Part shown: one piece after another, positions 15,767 to 25,371 of the stretch
How positions within the stretch are numbered: position 1 is the first letter of the stretch
Layout: each line of letters begins with the position of its first letter
The notes under the pieces: model-generated
Database searches by the model: none
What the model was told of the DNA's origin: nothing
Seen by the model: only the letters and a program-made list of their open reading frames with translations
Position numbers and translations under genes: made by a program
Source of the DNA: an uncultured Pseudomonadota bacterium
Lineage (GTDB): Bacteria > Desulfobacterota > Binatia > Binatales > Binataceae
Direction of reading: 5' to 3'
NCBI GenBank assembly: GCA_937889395.1
Contig: CALAOW010000043.1
Location: forward strand, 1 to 41,688
DNA: 41,688 nucleotides

Positions 15767-16957
15767 ATGCATACGCTGATTCAAAATCTGATTGCGTGGG
15801 GCGTGTTCGGCAAGAACCCGCCGCGGGACCTGGTCGCCGCGATCGTGGTGTTCGTGATGAGCCTGATCGTGTTCCTGGTCGTCGCGCTTCCGTTTGGGGG
15901 AATAGTGACCTGGGTCGAGCGGCGGGTGTGGGCGCGAATCCAGTCGCGGGTGGGTCCAAACCGCGTCGGTCCGCAGGGCTTTTTGCAGTGGCTGGCGGAC
16001 GGAATAAAAATCATCTGCAAGGAAGACATCATCCCCGACGAAGCCGACTCGCGCCTGTTCAAGCTGGCGCCGTACCTGGTGATGCTGGCGTTCATCCTGC
16101 CGTGGGCGGTGATGCCGTTCTCGTCGTCGCTGATACTGGCCGACCTGAACGTGGGCATCCTTTACATGACGGCGGTGACGGCGCTTACGGTGGTGGGCGT
16201 GCTGATGGCGGGATGGGCGTCGAATAACAAGTGGTCGCTGATCGGCGGAGTCCGCTCGGCGGCGCAAATAGTCAGTTACGAAATACCGGCGGGGCTTTCG
16301 ATCTTCCCGGTCGTGCTGATGACGGGCACGCTGTCGATGCAGGGAATCATCCGCGGGCAGGGCTGGGCGCCGCAGCATTGGTTCCTGTTCGCCAACCCAT
16401 TCACGTTCGTGGCGGCCAACATCCTCTATATGTCGTCGCTCGCCGAGGCTAACCGGACGCCGTTCGATTTGCCCGAAGCCGAATCCGAACTGGTGGCAGG
16501 TTTTGCGACTGAGTATAGCGGCTGGCGCTACGCGTGTTTCTCGATGGCGGAATGGGGAAACCTGTTTATCGTCGGCGCGATAATCACGACGTTGTTCCTT
16601 GGCGGATGGCAATTTCCGCACGTGACGAACAATGTAGTTGCGATGAACGTGCTGGAAGTGATTACGTTCACCGTCAAAGTACTATTCCTGGTGTTCGTCT
16701 CAATGTGGATACGCGCGACGCTGCCGCGGGTCCGAATCGATCAGCTAACGACAGCATGCTGGAAGTACTTCGTGCCGATATCGTTCGTGAATATGATCGG
16801 CACCGCGGTGTGGGTAGCTATATGGCCCGACGGCAACGTGGCGATCGGCTATATCATGTTCGCCGGGGCGATCGTGTTCGGGGCAGTATTCATTCAGCGG
16901 GTTATCTACTATCTCAGGCGTTCGCGGATGGAAGTTTACCTCAATCCGACTATATAG
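15767..16957 (+). CDS. nuoH: NADH-quinone oxidoreductase subunit H
   Basis: A 396-residue polytopic membrane subunit that forms the quinone-access channel. Signatures are RIQSRVGPNRVGPQGFLQWLADGIKIICKEDIIP, LAEANRTPFDLPEAESELVAGFATEYSG and IRATLPRVRIDQL. It is longer than E. coli NuoH (325 residues), owing to a longer central loop (IIRGQGWAPQHWFLFANPF) and an added C-terminal helix and tail ending RRSRMEVYLNPTI. It directly follows nuoD. Confidence 0.95.
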   Translation: MHTLIQNLIAWGVFGKNPPRDLVAAIVVFVMSLIVFLVVALPFGGIVTWVERRVWARIQSRVGPNRVGPQGFLQWLADGIKIICKEDIIPDEADSRLFKLAPYLVMLAFILPWAVMPFSSSLILADLNVGILYMTAVTALTVVGVLMAGWASNNKWSLIGGVRSAAQIVSYEIPAGLSIFPVVLMTGTLSMQGIIRGQGWAPQHWFLFANPFTFVAANILYMSSLAEANRTPFDLPEAESELVAGFATEYSGWRYACFSMAEWGNLFIVGAIITTLFLGGWQFPHVTNNVVAMNVLEVITFTVKVLFLVFVSMWIRATLPRVRIDQLTTACWKYFVPISFVNMIGTAVWVAIWPDGNVAIGYIMFAGAIVFGAVFIQRVIYYLRRSRMEVYLNPTI

Positions 16958-16966
16958 AGGTTGTCG

Positions 16967-17533
16967 ATGAGCGCGGTTTCGGAATACGTACATAATATAA
17001 AGGACACGGTCTCGACGATCTTCGAGGGCATGGCGGTAACGGCGTCGCACTTCATGCGCAAGCCGTACACGGTGCAATATCCGGATCGGATGCCGGTGCG
17101 CGTGCAGGACACGCTGCCGTTCCGTTATCGCGGGATCCTCGATGTCGATCTCGAAATCTGCACGGGATGCCTGGCGTGCGAGCGCGCCTGCCCGATCGAT
17201 TGCATAGTCATCGTGGCCGAGAAGGATCAGCAAACGCGGCAGTTGCTGCTGTCGCAGTTCGATATAGACATCGCCAAGTGCATGTACTGTGGGCTGTGCA
17301 GCGAGGTGTGTCCAACCGGATCGATACATCATACGACGGAGTTCGAGGGCGCTGACTATTCGCTGGAGAGCCTGATTCGTCGCTTCGTCCAGGATCCGGT
17401 GATGGCGTACAAGGCCAAGAAGGGGCCGGAGACGGATCCGAGAATCGCGCCAATCCTGAATCGCGGCATGGCCTACCTCGATCAATGGGCGCAACCTGGC
17501 GGCGAGAAGCCCCCCGGAGAAGAGCCGGCATAG
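16967..17533 (+). CDS. nuoI: NADH-quinone oxidoreductase subunit I (two 4Fe-4S)
   Basis: A 188-residue ferredoxin-type subunit holding clusters N6a and N6b. The motifs are Cys65-TG-Cys68-LA-Cys71-ERA-Cys75-P and Cys105-MY-Cys108-GL-Cys111-SEV-Cys115-P. ATG 16967 is preferred over the TTG at 16961 because AGAGG sits 6 bases upstream of it. In a complex lacking NuoEFG this subunit is the natural entry point for electrons from a soluble carrier such as ferredoxin, as in cyanobacterial NDH-1. That role here is inference. Confidence 0.95.
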   Translation: MSAVSEYVHNIKDTVSTIFEGMAVTASHFMRKPYTVQYPDRMPVRVQDTLPFRYRGILDVDLEICTGCLACERACPIDCIVIVAEKDQQTRQLLLSQFDIDIAKCMYCGLCSEVCPTGSIHHTTEFEGADYSLESLIRRFVQDPVMAYKAKKGPETDPRIAPILNRGMAYLDQWAQPGGEKPPGEEPA

Positions 17534-17569
17534 CGCGCGCGGGCCTGCAACGCGGGGAAGGGCGAATCG

Positions 17570-18067
17570 ATGCTCGCACAGGTAATATTCTATGCGCTGG
17601 CCGCGTTGACGGTGGGATCGGCCGCGCTGGTGGCGTTCTCGCGCAACATAGTTTATTCGACCTTTGCGCTGCTGGGCGCATTCATGGGCGCAGTGGGTAT
17701 CTACATTCTGCTCGCGGCGGATTTTGTCGCGATGGTGCAGCTACTCGTTTACGTCGGCGGGATATTGGTACTGACTATCTTCGCGGTGATGCTGACGGCG
17801 GGAATCGGTGACGTGAAGGTATCGAATCGTGCGGTGGGAACCGGCCCCGCGATTATAGTAGCAGGAGTCGCGGCGATTGTGATGCTGTATGCGGTGATGC
17901 GAACGCAGTGGCATCAGGCGGCCGTGTTCACGCCCGCGCCGACGACTTATGCGATCGGAAACGCGTTCCTGGGCGATTACGTGCTGCCGTTCGAGGTCGC
18001 GTCGCTGGTGCTGTTGGCGGCGCTAATCGGCGCGATTGTGATTTCGCGCCACGAAGTCAGAGAGTAG
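17570..18067 (+). CDS. nuoJ: NADH-quinone oxidoreductase subunit J
   Basis: A 165-residue membrane subunit with five predicted helices. The conserved helix-3 region LLAADFVAMVQLLVYVGGILVLTIFAVML is the NuoJ/ND6 signature involved in coupling quinone chemistry to proton movement. A GGAAGG lies close upstream of the ATG. It follows nuoI by 36 bases and precedes nuoK by 18. Confidence 0.95.
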   Translation: MLAQVIFYALAALTVGSAALVAFSRNIVYSTFALLGAFMGAVGIYILLAADFVAMVQLLVYVGGILVLTIFAVMLTAGIGDVKVSNRAVGTGPAIIVAGVAAIVMLYAVMRTQWHQAAVFTPAPTTYAIGNAFLGDYVLPFEVASLVLLAALIGAIVISRHEVRE

Positions 18068-18085
18068 GGGACCGGGAGAATCGGG

Positions 18086-18400
18086 ATGGGCGGGGGAATA
18101 ACGCTGAACCACTTCCTTGTTCTGAGCCTGATAATATTTTCGCTCGGGCTGTTCACGGTTCTGACGCGTCGAAACGCGATTGGAATCCTGATGGGCGTCG
18201 AGCTGATACTCAACTCCGCCAACATCAACTACCTTGCATTCGCGTTTTACGGCGGCGGCAAATACGACGGCCAGATTTTTGCGATTTTCGTAATCATGCT
18301 GGCGGCGGCAGAGGCGGTAATCGGGCTGGCGGTGGTGCTGGCGATTTATCAGAACTTCAAGACGATCGATGTCGATGCGGCCGAGACGCTGCGTGGATAG
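18086..18400 (+). CDS. nuoK: NADH-quinone oxidoreductase subunit K
   Basis: A 104-residue, three-helix membrane subunit. RRNAIGILMGVELILNSANINYLAF carries the conserved helix-2 glutamate, and MLAAAEAVIGLAVVLAIY the second glutamate in helix 3; both belong to the central charged axis of proton translocation. Length matches the family (about 100 residues). nuoL starts 7 bases later. Confidence 0.95.
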   Translation: MGGGITLNHFLVLSLIIFSLGLFTVLTRRNAIGILMGVELILNSANINYLAFAFYGGGKYDGQIFAIFVIMLAAAEAVIGLAVVLAIYQNFKTIDVDAAETLRG

Positions 18401-18407
18401 CTGAGCG

Positions 18408-20483
18408 ATGGATCATCCGATTGCGGTTACCTTCATCCGATTGATCGTGGCGCTGCCGCTGGCCGGCGCGGCGATCAATTTCATTGCGGGCGCGTGGCTG
18501 CAGAAGGCATTCGGCAAGCGCGCGATAAGCTTCCTTGGATGCGGCGTCGTTATCGCGGCGTTCATCCTTGCGGTGCGCGCGTTTATCGCGATGATCGCGA
18601 TCCCGCCGGAAAACCGCTTCATGCTCGACGACCTGTGGAAGTGGTTCGACGTCGGCGGACTGAACCTGGACATCGCGTTCTGGCTCGATCCGTTGTCGAT
18701 GGTGATGACGCTGATAGTCACCGGCGTGGGCGGCCTGATCCACATCTACTCGATTGGCTACATGCACGACGACGACGGCTACTGGCGTTTTTTCGGATGG
18801 CTCAACCTGTTCACGTTCGCGATGCTGGTGCTGGTGTTGGGCGACAACCTGTGGCTGATGTTCGTGGGCTGGGAGGGCGTGGGACTGTGCTCGTTCGCGC
18901 TGATCGGGTTCTGGTACAAGGTGACGGCGAACACGACGGCGGGCAACAAGGCGTTCATCGTCAACCGGATCGGCGACCTGGCATTCGTGATCGCGCTATA
19001 CAGTTTGTTCGCGGGACTGCAGTCGATCGGCCACGCGACGCTGGTGACGCGCGAAGTCGCGAGATACGCGCCGGAGCTTGCGGGGACGGCGCTAAATTTC
19101 GCCGGCTATCAGTCGGCGTATCCCCTGGTCGGCTTCGTGACGCTGTTGATGTTCATCGGGGCGACGGGAAAGTCGGCGCAGATTCCGCTGTACGTGTGGC
19201 TGCCGGACGCGATGGCGGGACCGACGCCGGTCAGCGCGCTGATACATGCGGCGACGATGGTGACGGCGGGCGTGTACATGGTGGCGCGGCTGAACTTTTT
19301 GTTTTCGATGTCGCCGTTCACGATGGGCGTAATCGCGGTGGCGGGCGGACTGACGGCGCTGTTCGCGGCGACGATTGGCGTGGCGCAAACCGACATCAAG
19401 AAAGTGCTCGCGTACTCGACGGTGAGCCAGCTCGGATACATGTTCGCGGCGCTGGGCGTCGGCGCATACGCGGCGGGCGTGTTCCATCTAATGACGCATG
19501 CGTTCTTCAAGGCGTGCCTGTTCCTGGGAGCGGGGTCGGTGATCCACGCGATGGGTGGAGAGCAGGACATGCGCAAGATGGGCGGGCTGCGGCACAAGAT
19601 GCCGGTGACGTTCGTCACGTTCATGGCGGCGACGCTGGCCATTTCGGGCGTGCCGCCGTTCGCGGGATTCATGTCGAAGGACGAGATCATCTGGCAGGCA
19701 ATCTCGCACGGGCACCCGGTGGTGTGGGCGATGCTGCTGATTGGCGCGGGAATCACGGTGTTCTACATGTTTCGCCAGGTGTACATGACGTTCTTCGGCG
19801 AATTTCGCGGCACGCACGAGCAGGAGCATCATGTGCACGAATCGCCACCGTCGATGGCGTACGTGCTGATCGCGCTGGGGGCGCTGTCGGTAGTGGGCGG
19901 ACTCGTGATGATTCCGGAATTCATCGCGACATTCAAACCGTTCGAGGACTTTCTCGATCCCGTATTCAGCTCCGAGGTGACGCGCCGGATAACCGAAGCG
20001 GGAATACATAGTCATGCGACCGAAGCTGCATTCGGATTTGTCACGTTCACGGTAGTAGTAATCGGATGGCTGGTAGCGGACCTGATGTACCGGCAGCAGA
20101 AGCTGAATCCCGCGCGCTTTAGTCAGATGTTCGGCGGAGTGCCATACGAATGGGTATACAACAAATACTACGTCGATGAATTCTACAATCGAGTGATTAT
20201 ACAGCCATATATGTTCGCGACGCGGGCGCTGGCATGGTTCGATTCCAACATCATCGACGGAGTCGTGAACCTGGCGGCACGCATCATAGTATTTCTGTCG
20301 TGGCTGTCGGGACTATTCGACCATTACGTAGTCGATGGGCTGGTGGATTTTTCCGCGAACCTGACGCTCGACGTGGGCGGCAGGCTGCGACGGCTGCAGA
20401 CCGGCTCGATCAATGGATACTTATACGGAATTCTGGCCGCGGTGATGCTGATATTGCTGGTGCGCGCGGTGGTAAGGGCATGA
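18408..20483 (+). CDS. nuoL: NADH-quinone oxidoreductase subunit L
   Basis: A 691-residue antiporter-like subunit at the distal end of the membrane arm. FVGWEGVGLCSFALIGFWY contains the conserved glutamate of helix 5, GKSAQIPLYVWLPDAMAGPTPVSALIHAATMVTAGVYM carries the key lysine and histidines, and HLMTHAFFKACLFLGAGSVIHA is the later half-channel. The C-terminal part holds the lateral amphipathic helix and the last membrane helix (YLYGILAAVMLILLVRAVV). It is somewhat longer than E. coli NuoL (613), as in many non-enterobacterial forms. Confidence 0.95.
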   Translation: MDHPIAVTFIRLIVALPLAGAAINFIAGAWLQKAFGKRAISFLGCGVVIAAFILAVRAFIAMIAIPPENRFMLDDLWKWFDVGGLNLDIAFWLDPLSMVMTLIVTGVGGLIHIYSIGYMHDDDGYWRFFGWLNLFTFAMLVLVLGDNLWLMFVGWEGVGLCSFALIGFWYKVTANTTAGNKAFIVNRIGDLAFVIALYSLFAGLQSIGHATLVTREVARYAPELAGTALNFAGYQSAYPLVGFVTLLMFIGATGKSAQIPLYVWLPDAMAGPTPVSALIHAATMVTAGVYMVARLNFLFSMSPFTMGVIAVAGGLTALFAATIGVAQTDIKKVLAYSTVSQLGYMFAALGVGAYAAGVFHLMTHAFFKACLFLGAGSVIHAMGGEQDMRKMGGLRHKMPVTFVTFMAATLAISGVPPFAGFMSKDEIIWQAISHGHPVVWAMLLIGAGITVFYMFRQVYMTFFGEFRGTHEQEHHVHESPPSMAYVLIALGALSVVGGLVMIPEFIATFKPFEDFLDPVFSSEVTRRITEAGIHSHATEAAFGFVTFTVVVIGWLVADLMYRQQKLNPARFSQMFGGVPYEWVYNKYYVDEFYNRVIIQPYMFATRALAWFDSNIIDGVVNLAARIIVFLSWLSGLFDHYVVDGLVDFSANLTLDVGGRLRRLQTGSINGYLYGILAAVMLILLVRAVVRA

Positions 20484-20532
20484 CAAATTCGGCGGCGCCG
20501 ATTTCAAGTCAAACGGGAAGAGCGAAACTGAA

Positions 20533-22032
20533 ATGAGTCACGCGCTTACGCTGATAACCTTTGTTCCGATCGCCGGGATGGTGCTGATTCTCGCGCTGCC
20601 CGACTCGATGAAGAACGCAAGCAAGTGGATCGCGGTCGCGGCGACGATACCGCAACTCCTGATCGCGATTCACCTGTACGAGTACTTCGACACGACGACC
20701 AGCGCGGTTCAGTTCGCCGAGAAGGTGTCGTGGATGCCCTCGTACCACATTAGTTACTTCGTGGGCGTGGACGGAATCAGCATTTCGATGATTCTGCTGA
20801 CGGCGCTCATCATGTTCATCTCGACGTTCGCGAGCTTCGGAATAAATCGCGCGGAGAAGGGTTACTACGCGATGCTGCTGATGCTCGACACGGGAATGAT
20901 GGGCGTGTTCGTGTCGCTCGATTTCTTCCTGTTTTATATTTTTTGGGAAGTGATGCTGCTGCCGATGTATTTTCTTATCGGCATCTGGGGCGGTCCGCGA
21001 CGCGAGTACGCGGCGATCAAATTCTTTCTCTACACGCTACTGGGTTCGGTACTAATTCTGCTGGCGATGCTCGGACTATATTACTATAGCGCGACTCCGA
21101 CCTTTGACTTGACCGAGCTGGCGGCGAATTCGAGTCATTACTCAATCGGGTTCCAGCGAATAGTATGGATCGCACTGTTTATCGGCTTCGCAATCAAGAT
21201 TCCGGCGTTCCCGTTCCATACCTGGCTGCCCGACGCGCACGTGGAAGCGCCCACGGCGATTTCGGTGATTCTTGCGGGTGTGCTGCTGAAAATGGGCACC
21301 TACGGCATTCTGCGCGTCAATTTTGCGGTGCTGCCTGCCGCCACCTACCAGCTTGCGTGGCTGTTCCTTGGCGTGATCGGCACCATCAACATCGTGTACG
21401 GCGCGATGTGCGCGATGGCGCAGACTGACTACAAAAAACTGATTGCCTATTCGTCAATTAGCCACATGGGTTACGTGATGCTGGGGATGGCGGCGTTCAC
21501 GGCGGCGGGAATCAACGGCGCGGTGCTGCAGATGTTCAATCACGGAACGATCACGGCGATGCTCTTTATCCTGGTCGGCGTGATCTACGATCGCGCGCAT
21601 CATCGCGAGATAAACGGCTTCGGCGGCCTGGCGCAGCAGATGCCGATATATACGGCGATCACCGGGTTTGCGTTTTTCGCCGGCATGGGACTGCCGGGGA
21701 TGTCGGCATTTATTTCGGAAGTGCTGGTGCTGCTCGGCGCGTGGCAGACGCATCCGGTTATGGTGGTATTCGGCGCGGCGACGGCGATACTGACGGCGGG
21801 CTATCTGCTGTGGACCTTCCAGCGAATCTACCTGGGGCCGTTGAACGAAAAATACAAGGACTTTCCCGATTTGTCGTTTCGCGAGGCGTTCACGCTGGTG
21901 CCGCTCGGGATCATCGTGCTGATACTCGGCGTCTATCCGCACGCGATTCTCGGCCTGCTCAACACCTCGCTGGTTCACCTGAACCAGGTTGTGCTGTCGA
22001 CCTCGGGCGCAGCCGTCGCGATGGTTCGCTGA
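20533..22032 (+). CDS. nuoM: NADH-quinone oxidoreductase subunit M
   Basis: A 499-residue antiporter-like membrane subunit. YIFWEVMLLPMYFLIGIWGG contains the conserved helix-5 glutamate, AFPFHTWLPDAHVEAPTAISVILAGVLLKMGTYG the central signature with the conserved lysine, and AYSSISHMGYVMLG the half-channel helix. Its length matches E. coli NuoM (509). It begins 49 bases after nuoL with GGGAAGAG upstream. Confidence 0.95.
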   Translation: MSHALTLITFVPIAGMVLILALPDSMKNASKWIAVAATIPQLLIAIHLYEYFDTTTSAVQFAEKVSWMPSYHISYFVGVDGISISMILLTALIMFISTFASFGINRAEKGYYAMLLMLDTGMMGVFVSLDFFLFYIFWEVMLLPMYFLIGIWGGPRREYAAIKFFLYTLLGSVLILLAMLGLYYYSATPTFDLTELAANSSHYSIGFQRIVWIALFIGFAIKIPAFPFHTWLPDAHVEAPTAISVILAGVLLKMGTYGILRVNFAVLPAATYQLAWLFLGVIGTINIVYGAMCAMAQTDYKKLIAYSSISHMGYVMLGMAAFTAAGINGAVLQMFNHGTITAMLFILVGVIYDRAHHREINGFGGLAQQMPIYTAITGFAFFAGMGLPGMSAFISEVLVLLGAWQTHPVMVVFGAATAILTAGYLLWTFQRIYLGPLNEKYKDFPDLSFREAFTLVPLGIIVLILGVYPHAILGLLNTSLVHLNQVVLSTSGAAVAMVR

Positions 22033-22059
22033 GACTCAAGGCAGGTCGGACGGAAGCAG

Positions 22060-23547
22060 ATGGATCTCGGAAATCTCGCGAGCCTGAAACATTTCATCCC
22101 GGAAATGATCCTGGTGGCCGGCGTGCTGGCGATCGTGCTCATCGACCTGGCGGTACGCGACAAGTCGCGTCTCGGCGCATTGGCTCTGATAGCGGCCGCG
22201 GCGTCATTGCTGGCGATCGGTTTGGCGCCGGCGCTGCCGGGTGCCTGGCTGTTTCATCGGATGCTGGTATTCGATTCGTTTGCGATTTACTTCCGCACGC
22301 TGATCGCCCTGGCCGCGGTGGTGGCTATCTGGATGTCGATTGGCTCGGAGGAAGTGAAGAACTGCGACCAGGGCGAGTACTACGCGATATTGCTCGCGAG
22401 CACGTTCGCGATGTTTCTGATGGCGGAGTCGGCGAACCTGCTGATGGCTTACCTGGCGCTGGAGTTCGTCAGCCTGACGTCGTACATCCTGACGGGTTTT
22501 TTGCGGCATAACCGGCGCTCGCTCGAAGCCGCGCTTAAGTACTTGATCTACGGGGGCGTCGCGTCGGGCACGATGATTTACGGCATGAGCTGGATTTTCG
22601 GCATCACCGGCTCGCTCGACTTCAACGTGATCAACAAGGCGCTCTCGACGCCCGGGCATCTGCCGGTGCTCGCGGTATTTATCGCGCTGGTGCTGATCCT
22701 GACCGGAATGGGCTACAAGGTGGCGTCGGCGCCGTTTCATATGTGGGCGCCGGACGTTTACACCGGCGCGCCGATTCCGATCACAACTTTTCTGGCGGTC
22801 GGCTCGAAGGCGGCGGGCTTTGCGCTGCTGACGCGCTTTTTCTTCCCGGCGATTTCGCATCTGGCGGCGGGCGGAAGCTGGACGGCGCTTGCGGGCGTCG
22901 ATTGGCCGCAACTGCTGCTCTTCATTTGCATGATCACGATGACGCTCGGCAATCTTGCCGCGCTGCAGCAGACCAACATGAAGCGGCTGCTGGCGTACTC
23001 GAGTATCGCGCAGGCGGGATACGCGCTGATGGGATTCGTCGTGCTGTCGAACGACGGGATTCGGGCGATGCTGTTCTACCTGTTTGCCTACTATGTAATG
23101 GATGCGGGCGCATTCGTGGTGGTGATGATCGTGGCAAACTCGACGGGGCGCGAGGATGTGGACGCGTATCGCGGGCTGGCGTGGCGCGGCGGAATCGTTC
23201 CGGCGCTCGCACTGACTATCTTCCTGTTCTCATTGACAGGCATTCCGCTGACGGTTGGATTCATCGGAAAGTTCTACCTATTCGCCGCCGTGATTCGCGG
23301 CCAATTCTACATACTGGCTATTGTTGGGATACTTAATTCAGTAGTGTCTCTGTATTACTACCTGAAGCCGATTCAGATGATGTTCTTCGAACAGCCGCGA
23401 GGCGACGAAGGCACGGTGCGCTTCGAGGCGTGGAATTACGGGCTGATGGGAGTGCTGGCCTGCGCGACAATCGTGTTTGGGCTGTACTGGTCGCCGATCA
23501 TCTCGTTTGCGAACCGCTCGCTGAGTTTCTTCACCGGCCCCACCTGA
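22060..23547 (+). CDS. nuoN: NADH-quinone oxidoreductase subunit N
   Basis: A 495-residue antiporter-like subunit closing the operon. LMAYLALEFVSLTSYILTGF carries the conserved glutamate, YKVASAPFHMWAPDVYTGAPIPITTFLAVGSKAAGFALL is the NuoN signature, and LAYSSIAQAGYALMGF the later channel helix. The gene ends 21 bases before the convergent purU stop, with no obvious terminator hairpin between them. Confidence 0.95.
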   Translation: MDLGNLASLKHFIPEMILVAGVLAIVLIDLAVRDKSRLGALALIAAAASLLAIGLAPALPGAWLFHRMLVFDSFAIYFRTLIALAAVVAIWMSIGSEEVKNCDQGEYYAILLASTFAMFLMAESANLLMAYLALEFVSLTSYILTGFLRHNRRSLEAALKYLIYGGVASGTMIYGMSWIFGITGSLDFNVINKALSTPGHLPVLAVFIALVLILTGMGYKVASAPFHMWAPDVYTGAPIPITTFLAVGSKAAGFALLTRFFFPAISHLAAGGSWTALAGVDWPQLLLFICMITMTLGNLAALQQTNMKRLLAYSSIAQAGYALMGFVVLSNDGIRAMLFYLFAYYVMDAGAFVVVMIVANSTGREDVDAYRGLAWRGGIVPALALTIFLFSLTGIPLTVGFIGKFYLFAAVIRGQFYILAIVGILNSVVSLYYYLKPIQMMFFEQPRGDEGTVRFEAWNYGLMGVLACATIVFGLYWSPIISFANRSLSFFTGPT

Positions 23548-23568
23548 GCAGGGGCCAGGAATTACCCG

Positions 23569-24432
23569 TCATTCGAAAACGATCGTGCGGTTGTGGTGGA
23601 GCAGCACCTGCTTTTTGAGGTGAGCGCGCACCGCCTTCGCCAGGACCATGACTTCGAGATCCTTGCCCTTGCGCGCGAGGTCGGCGACGGTGTCGTGATG
23701 GGTCATCGCAGTGGTGGCCTGGGCGATTATCGGGCCGGCGTCGAGCTCTTCGGTCACGTAGTGCGCGGTCGCGCCAATTAGCTTGACGCCGCGGTCGTGC
23801 GCCTGCTTGTGCGGCCGCTGGCCGGCGAACGCGGGCAGGAAGCTGTGGTGAATGTTGACGATCGGCTTGTTCCAGGTGCGAAGAAATTCGCCCGACAGCA
23901 CTTGCATGTAGCGCGCGAGCACGACGGTGTCCGCGCGGAGCTCGCCGAGATGCTTCAAGAGCGCGGCTTCAGACTCCGATTTGCGATCCCTCGCGACCGC
24001 AATCACCGTGAATGGAACCTCGAACGGGCGCGCGAGCGGTTCGAGGTCGGGATGATTGCTGACCACGCCGACGACGTCGCCGTCGAGCTCGCCGAAACGA
24101 TGGCGGCTCAAGAGGTCCATCATGCAGTGCGGCAGGCGCGAAACCATGATGACAATCCGGTCCCGCTTGGCGGCGTCGAAGAGCTGCCATTTGAGGCGCT
24201 CCCACGGCAGGATCGACGGCATCGACGCGTCGAGTTCTTTGGACAGCTCGCTGATGGGGAGTCGGAGGCTTTCGAAGTGGATGCGCCAGAAGAAGTGGCC
24301 ATCCTCGTCGTCGGAGTACTGGTCGGAGGTGATAATATTGCAGCCGAGAGTGAACAGGTGGGTGGCGACGCGGGCTATGATGCCGGGGCGGTCGATGCAT
24401 GAGATGAGGAGAGTAGCTTTGCCTTCGGCCAC
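23569..24432 (-). CDS. purU: Formyltetrahydrofolate deformylase
   Basis: A 287-residue enzyme that hydrolyses 10-formyl-THF to formate and THF, balancing one-carbon pools and feeding PurT. An N-terminal ACT domain (TLLISCIDRPGIIARVATHLFTLGCNI) is followed by the formyltransferase fold with KPIVNIHHSFLPAFAG (Asn193) and EELDAGPII (Asp231). I chose a GTG start at 24432 because GGAG lies about 8 bases upstream and E. coli PurU has 280 residues; the 613-residue track ORF runs antisense through rsmI. It is divergent from rsmI over only 39 bases. Confidence 0.93.
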   Translation of the reverse strand: MAEGKATLLISCIDRPGIIARVATHLFTLGCNIITSDQYSDDEDGHFFWRIHFESLRLPISELSKELDASMPSILPWERLKWQLFDAAKRDRIVIMVSRLPHCMMDLLSRHRFGELDGDVVGVVSNHPDLEPLARPFEVPFTVIAVARDRKSESEAALLKHLGELRADTVVLARYMQVLSGEFLRTWNKPIVNIHHSFLPAFAGQRPHKQAHDRGVKLIGATAHYVTEELDAGPIIAQATTAMTHHDTVADLARKGKDLEVMVLAKAVRAHLKKQVLLHHNRTIVFE

Positions 24433-24471
24433 GCTGATTACTCCGGGGGCGAATAGTAATTTTGAATTGTA

Positions 24472-25371
24472 ATGTCTGGGCGCGCAAATAAACAAACCGG
24501 CGCTGGCGGGATTTTGTACGTTGTCGCGACGCCGATCGGCAATCCGGACGACATTTCCGCGCGCGCAATTCGCACGCTCGAGGAGGTCAGTCTGATCGCA
24601 TGCGAGGACACGCGGCGAACCGGGCAGATGCTCGCGCGTCATCAGATTCACACGCCCACCGTCAGCCACTTCGAGCACAACGAGGAGCGGCGCGTGCCGG
24701 AGCTGATCGAGAGGCTGAAGGCGGGAGAAAAAATTGCGCTGGTCACCGACGCGGGCACGCCTGCCATTTCCGATCCGGGCTTTCGGCTGGTGCGGGCGGC
24801 GTGGGAGGCAAACGTGTGCGTGATGGCGGTGCCGGGAGCGTCGGCGGCAATCGCAGCGCTGTCGATTGCCGGAATACCGACCGACAGGTTCACGTTCGAG
24901 GGATTTATCCCGGCGCGCGCCGCGGCGCGGCGCAGCCGGCTGGAAGAACTCCGCCGCGAGCCGCGCACGATGGTTTTCTACGAGGCGGCGCGCCGGCTGG
25001 CCGATACGCTGGCCGAGATGGGGACAGCATTCGGAGAATCGCGGGATGCGGCGGTGGTGAGCGAAATCACCAAGACCTACGAGAAGACTGCGCGCGGGAC
25101 GCTGGTCGAGCTGGAGCGTCGGTTTCGCGCGACGCCCGCGCTCGGCGAGATCACGATCATCGTCGCAGGCGCGCCGGATACGTCGAGCATCGCCGGCGCG
25201 GACGCGGGACCGGTCACCGTTGACGTGGGTGAAGCGCTCGAAGTTCTGCGTGAGGCGGGACTTGGGCTCAAGCAGGCGAGCGCGGTGATCGCGCGGCTGA
25301 CGGGGATAGGTCGTCGCGAAGTGTACCAGAATGCCCTCAAATCGCGCTCTGATGACTCCAGTGATGACTGA
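24472..25371 (+). CDS. rsmI: 16S rRNA (cytidine1402-2'-O)-methyltransferase
   Basis: A 299-residue tetrapyrrole-methylase-fold enzyme that methylates the ribose of C1402 in 16S rRNA. It starts near YVVATPIGNPDDISARAIRTLEEVSLIACEDTRRTG, the family signature, with KIALVTDAGTPAISDPGFRLVR as the SAM-binding part and YEAARRLADTLAEM later. The C-terminal ALKSRSDDSSDD tail is variable. The first codon is 39 bases from the purU start on the other strand, so the two share one compact promoter region. aroQ follows within 80 bases. Confidence 0.94.
   Translation: MSGRANKQTGAGGILYVVATPIGNPDDISARAIRTLEEVSLIACEDTRRTGQMLARHQIHTPTVSHFEHNEERRVPELIERLKAGEKIALVTDAGTPAISDPGFRLVRAAWEANVCVMAVPGASAAIAALSIAGIPTDRFTFEGFIPARAAARRSRLEELRREPRTMVFYEAARRLADTLAEMGTAFGESRDAAVVSEITKTYEKTARGTLVELERRFRATPALGEITIIVAGAPDTSSIAGADAGPVTVDVGEALEVLREAGLGLKQASAVIARLTGIGRREVYQNALKSRSDDSSDD

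Noticed and set aside
14546-16621. 691-residue minus-strand ORF opposite nuoC, nuoD and nuoH
   Set aside because: It is rich in Arg, His and Asp with no recognisable domain and lies wholly opposite well-supported nuo genes. Long antisense ORFs of this kind are expected in GC-rich coding DNA.
18494-20011. 505-residue + strand ORF inside nuoL in another frame
   Set aside because: Highly Arg/Gly/Asp-rich frame shadow of nuoL with no hydrophobic or conserved segments.
23548-23568. GCAGGGGCC string between nuoN and purU as a third copy of the palindromic repeat
   Set aside because: Only the first nine bases agree; there is no second arm and no shared flank.
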